NCBI GenBank assembly: GCA_963720775.1
Contig: CAVRGR010000007.1
Coordinates: 124,001-188,000, forward strand
DNA from: JAENVT01 sp963720775
GTDB taxonomy: Bacteria; Actinomycetota; Acidimicrobiia; Acidimicrobiales; Ilumatobacteraceae
Length of the DNA: 64,000 nt
Direction of reading: 5' to 3'
The notes beneath the pieces were generated by a model. It was given only the letters and a program-made list of their open reading frames with translations. It searched no databases and had not been told where the DNA came from. A program made the position numbers and the translations under genes. This document shows positions 60,838 to 64,000 of this stretch, piece by piece. The stretch's first letter is position 1, and each line of letters opens with the position of its first letter.

Positions 60838-62412
60838 ATGGCTGCCTCCCACCGTCACCGCCGGCGCAACATCGTGATCTCGGTCATCGTCCTCCTAGCC
60901 CTCGCGGGAGGCGCCGCGGCTGCAATCGCCGGCCGCAAACCCAAGGCCAAGACAGCCGGCGCAGCAGCGTCGATCTTCAAGACGACAACGGTCACACGCG
61001 GCGATCTGACCACGACCGAATCCGTCGACGGCACGGTTCAGCTCTCGTCGACCTTGACGGTGCTGCATCGAATCGAAGGCCAGACCAGCTCGAGCACCAC
61101 GCCGTCCAGTTCGGCGAGTGCGCCCACGTCGAACAGCTCCGCCAATACGACGGGATCGTCGACGCCACTACCGGTGAACAACGCAGCGGCGCTGCTCGAC
61201 TGCTCGGCGACGACGACGGGGCCGGCCGACTCGACGACACCAACGTCGACGTCGACGACCACGACGGTGCCCGACACGACCCCTGATACGTCGCCGGACA
61301 CGTCACCCGACACGTCACCCGACACGACGCCGGCCGAGACCACCACGACGTCGACGACTACTACAACCTCGACGACAACATCGACGACGACAACCATTGC
61401 CTCTGCTCCCCTCGCGCCGTGCGACACGACCCCGCCTCCATCGACGACTGTGCCGGAAACAACAACGACGACCGCCACCAACGCACCCGGCGGAAGCGGT
61501 GGCGGCGGAGCTCGCCGAAGTGGCGGATCGTCGACCGGTGCGTCGCAGTCAAACTCCGGCTCGAGTTCGGCGGGAGGAGGCGGGTCGACCGCACGAGTCA
61601 CTCAGACCATCACCTCGATCATCGCCACGAACACCGCGATCCAGCAAGGCGATGTGCTCTACACGGTCGACGGCTCCCCGGTCGTAGCGCTCGACGGGGC
61701 ATTGCCCGCATGGCGATCGATGTCGGTCTCCTCCACCGACGGCCCCGACGTCGCCCAGCTCGAAGCGAGTCTCGTGGCGCTGGGCTATGACCCGGGCCAG
61801 AAGGTCACCGTCGACAACCACTTCGACTCGGCCACGCGCACCATGGTGAAAGCGTGGCAAAAGGGCCTCGGCGTCGAAACCACCGGGACCGTGACGCTCG
61901 GGTCCGTGGTGTTCCTCCCGGCCTCGACGACCGTCAGCGGCGTCGCCCGAGCGGTGGGCGACGCGGTCGGCGACGGCGACACGGTGCTGAGCCTGGCAAC
62001 GCCGACGCAGCAGGTGTTGATCGACGTTCCGACGGGTGACGAGGCTCAGGTCGTTCCCGGTTTGGCAGTGACGATCGGCCAAGTGCAGGGAACGGTCACC
62101 AGGCTGCGGTCGGCCGATCGCAACGGATCGGTGATCGTCGAGGCCGTCATCGCGCCGGCGGCCGCGATCGAAAGCGCCGGAAACGGAAGCGCCGTGAAGG
62201 TCACCCTCACGCTTCCGAACAACTCAGACGTGCTGATCGCTCCCGCGGAGGCGCTCGTGTCGAGACTCGACGGCAGCTACGCGGTGGAGGAGCAGGATGC
62301 AGATGGCTCGACGAAGTGGCTCACCGTCGAGTTGCTCGGTGTGAGCGGCGGCGACATCGCGATCCGCGGCGCCGACGTGAGCGAAGGCACCAAGTTGCTC
62401 GTTCCCGCGTGA
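60838..62412 (+). CDS. second adaptor protein with Thr/Ser-rich insert
   Basis: The protein has 524 residues. Anchor helix IVISVIVLLALAGGAAAAIA; start of the barrel-sandwich (TTTVTRGDLTTTESVDGTVQ) is interrupted by about 170 residues of low complexity (61,080-61,590), with TSPDTSPDTSPDTTPAETTT and a Gly/Ser stretch. The fold resumes at ITSIIATNTAIQQGDVLYTV, and a peptidoglycan-binding-like segment (DVAQLEASLVALGYDPGQKV) and a C-terminal barrel follow. Same family as the protein at 57,341, so the operon has two adaptors for one transporter. The insert is probably a surface-exposed linker crossing the wall. Confidence 0.75.
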   Translation: MAASHRHRRRNIVISVIVLLALAGGAAAAIAGRKPKAKTAGAAASIFKTTTVTRGDLTTTESVDGTVQLSSTLTVLHRIEGQTSSSTTPSSSASAPTSNSSANTTGSSTPLPVNNAAALLDCSATTTGPADSTTPTSTSTTTTVPDTTPDTSPDTSPDTSPDTTPAETTTTSTTTTTSTTTSTTTTIASAPLAPCDTTPPPSTTVPETTTTTATNAPGGSGGGGARRSGGSSTGASQSNSGSSSAGGGGSTARVTQTITSIIATNTAIQQGDVLYTVDGSPVVALDGALPAWRSMSVSSTDGPDVAQLEASLVALGYDPGQKVTVDNHFDSATRTMVKAWQKGLGVETTGTVTLGSVVFLPASTTVSGVARAVGDAVGDGDTVLSLATPTQQVLIDVPTGDEAQVVPGLAVTIGQVQGTVTRLRSADRNGSVIVEAVIAPAAAIESAGNGSAVKVTLTLPNNSDVLIAPAEALVSRLDGSYAVEEQDADGSTKWLTVELLGVSGGDIAIRGADVSEGTKLLVPA

Positions 62413-62425
62413 CCTCCGGGCAGCG

Positions 62426-62863
62426 CTAGTCGTCGGCGTCGAGGACGTACCGGTAGACGTTGGTGTCGCGGGCAGCAAATCCGAGCCGCTGGTAGAGGCG
62501 GTTGGCCGCGTCGCGTGATGGCCGGCTGCTCAAGCTCACGTACTTCACGTGATGCCGGCGAGCCTCGTCGAGCGCAGCCAGGTTGAGCGCTTCGCCGACG
62601 CCCAGGCCGCGGGCCGATTCGTCGACGACCACGTCTTCGATCCAGGCCTTCAACCCTGTCGGGATCCGATAGAACACCAGGGTGAGACTGCCGACGATCC
62701 GTCCGTCGACGCGAGCCACGAACAGGGTCGATCCACCGGAGATCATCCGGGTCAACGATGCAGCATCCGGTGGTGCGGCCGACGACAGCTGCGGAACCAA
62801 GCGGGCCATCGCCTCGACGATCTCTTCGGTGGGATGTTCGACGATTTCGATCAACGCGGTCAC
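62426..62863 (-). CDS. GNAT-family N-acetyltransferase
   Basis: The protein has 145 residues, GTG start. Motifs: GSTLFVARVDGRIVGSLTLV, KAWIEDVVVDESARGLGVGE (motif A, acetyl-CoA pyrophosphate loop R-G-x-G-x-G/A with the last Gly replaced), then KYVSLSSRPSRDAANRLYQR LGF (motif B). A complete single-domain GNAT. Substrate unknown. Convergent with the adaptor gene. Confidence 0.85.
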   Translation of the reverse strand: MTALIEIVEHPTEEIVEAMARLVPQLSSAAPPDAASLTRMISGGSTLFVARVDGRIVGSLTLVFYRIPTGLKAWIEDVVVDESARGLGVGEALNLAALDEARRHHVKYVSLSSRPSRDAANRLYQRLGFAARDTNVYRYVLDADD

Positions 62864-62951
62864 AACCCGCTCACCTTACGCAACCGGTCGCCAGAAGAAC
62901 ACCAACAACACTGCGAACAATGGCGTGACTCAACACACACTCTCACGTGCG

Positions 62952-64000
62952 ATGATCTGGACAGGAGACCTGATCGCCCAGGGCGGGGTAATCTGGAGAA
63001 ACGCAGAACTGAGGCGACGCTTGGACATCTTGTTGGATGATCAGTACTACAAGGGCATCGCCGAGGTGCTCGACGCGCTGCCCGAACGTGTCGTCAGATA
63101 CCTGCTCCCCGATCTCACCATCGTCTACTGCAACACCTCGTGGGCTGCCTGGTACGACCTCGAACCTGCGCAGGTGCTCGGCCACAGACTCGACGAGTTC
63201 CTGTCCGAGGACGGTCGCGCCGGCCTGGCCTCGCAGCTGGCGGTCCTCGGGCCCGACAACCCGCTCGTCGTCGACCCGATCGCCCGAGTTGCCCCGAACC
63301 GACCGGGACGGTGGGTGGAATGGGTCGATCGATACCTGCCCAGCGCCGAGGGTGACGAAGTCCTTGCCGTCGGCCGCGACACCACGGAGCGGCACATCGC
63401 CGAAACGAGGCTTGCCGAGAGCGAAGCACGCTTCCGCGACCTCGCCGACAAGTCGACCGACATCTTGTGGCACTTCGTCGTCGACCCGTACCCACACCTC
63501 GACTACATCAGTCCGTCGGTCGAGGCCATTCTCGGATATCCGCCGTCCTACTTGGTCGACGACTTCGATCGGTTCCTCGAGATCCTCGATGACACCGACC
63601 GAGCCCTGATCGATCAAGCCCTCAGCGGCGGAACGATGCCCGACCAATGCGACTTCCACTACCGGCATGCCAACGGCTCGACAGTGATCGGCGAGGTGCA
63701 GTTCAAAGAGGTCGAGGGGGGCTTGCAAGGAGTCGTCCGAGATGTCACCGAGCTGCGTCAACTGCAGGAGAGTCTGGTGGCGCTCGCCCTGCGCGACCCG
63801 CTCACCGGCCTCGCCAACCGGCGGCTGTTCAGGGAGCTGTTCGAGGCAGACCTGGCCCGCACGCAGCGTGGAGGCCAACCACTCGCGGTTGCCTACCTCG
63901 ATCTCGACGACTTCAAGAGCGTCAACGACTCCTATGGCCACGATGCCGGTGACAAGGTGCTGTGCGAGACGGCCGAGCGGTTGCTCTCGGTCGTGCGCGG
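62952..64000 (+). CDS. PAS-GGDEF diguanylate cyclase, 3' end outside window
   Basis: Open frame to the window edge, at least 350 residues. ATG at 62,952 starts MIWTGDLIAQGGVIWRNAEL; a TTG at 63,021 with GAGG before it (LDILLDDQYYKGIAEVLDAL) is equally possible. First PAS: PERVVRYLLPDLTIVYCNTS, AAWYDLEPAQVLGH. Second PAS: SEARFRDLADKSTDILWHFV, YISPSVEAILGYP. Then the GGDEF start: RDPLTGLANRRLFRELFEAD and LAVAYLDLDDFKSVNDSYGH. The GGDEF signature itself would lie beyond base 64,000, so activity cannot be judged. Probably makes cyclic-di-GMP in response to PAS-bound signals. Confidence 0.8.
   Translation, partial: MIWTGDLIAQGGVIWRNAELRRRLDILLDDQYYKGIAEVLDALPERVVRYLLPDLTIVYCNTSWAAWYDLEPAQVLGHRLDEFLSEDGRAGLASQLAVLGPDNPLVVDPIARVAPNRPGRWVEWVDRYLPSAEGDEVLAVGRDTTERHIAETRLAESEARFRDLADKSTDILWHFVVDPYPHLDYISPSVEAILGYPPSYLVDDFDRFLEILDDTDRALIDQALSGGTMPDQCDFHYRHANGSTVIGEVQFKEVEGGLQGVVRDVTELRQLQESLVALALRDPLTGLANRRLFRELFEADLARTQRGGQPLAVAYLDLDDFKSVNDSYGHDAGDKVLCETAERLLSVVR

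Noticed and set aside
61200..61600. Repetitive ACGTCG/ACGACG-rich tract as a possible CRISPR or satellite
   Set aside because: It is in frame, codes for Thr/Ser/Asp low complexity inside the adaptor protein, and has no regular repeat-spacer structure. I saw no CRISPR array anywhere in the window.

Overview
The window is GC-rich DNA with the gene content of an actinomycete. It has a UPF0182 membrane protein, a PDZ/Lon-like protease, a DivIVA-domain protein, a DUF222-HNH protein, MacB-type export genes and many GTG/TTG starts with ATGA or GTGA overlaps. I favour the class Acidimicrobiia (Ilumatobacter-like), by gene style only, not by any database comparison.

Left flank (1-8.3 kb). A fused pair of gene remnants (amidohydrolase and SDR) and a DUF4386-like membrane protein come first. 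Next is a three-gene minus-strand operon: a large LuxR-family ATPase regulator, a stand-alone PEP-utilising swivel-domain protein and a methyltransferase. A decayed IS481 element ends a few bases from the first att repeat.

Island (8,278-45,772). The dominant feature is a tandem array at the initiator tRNA gene, which lies on the minus strand at 45,731-45,804. A 45-bp copy of its 3' part (encoded CCA tail to the anticodon) recurs at 8,278, 39,172 and 41,643. These repeats divide the island into three segments. Segment A (8.3-39.2 kb) is a worn mosaic. It holds regulators, an Hsp20 with a well-defined promoter-operator, a GntR-ABC export operon, a MarR/methyltransferase pair, an SRPBCC-SRPBCC-ArsR operon, a two-recombinase (Tn554/RIT-like) transposon, a frameshifted NTPase-TPR protein, AbiE-like remnants, a NERD protein, and an intact HepT/MntA toxin-antitoxin pair with a leaderless, operator-covered promoter. 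Segment B (39.2-41.6 kb) is 2.4 kb long and carries a frameshifted DUF6880-like gene and a RelE/ParE-type toxin-antitoxin pair. Segment C (41.7-45.7 kb) carries an apparent five-gene operon around a TOTE-type primase-helicase. B and C contain no integrase, but each has its own short direct repeats (11-bp period) just inside both ends: TTGACA pairs in B and TGGTACAT pairs in C. They look like separate integrase-less elements stacked in one tRNA site.

Right flank (45.8-64 kb). This is ordinary chromosomal DNA: a coiled-coil protein, a Pr6Pr-like membrane protein, a DUF222-HNH protein, UPF0182, a DivIVA protein with a phage-head-like C-terminus, a PDZ/Lon-like protease, a small membrane protein and a HEAT-repeat protein. 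A five-gene export operon follows (lipoprotein, adaptor, ABC ATPase, FtsX-type permease, second adaptor), then a GNAT acetyltransferase and the start of a PAS-GGDEF protein that runs off the end.
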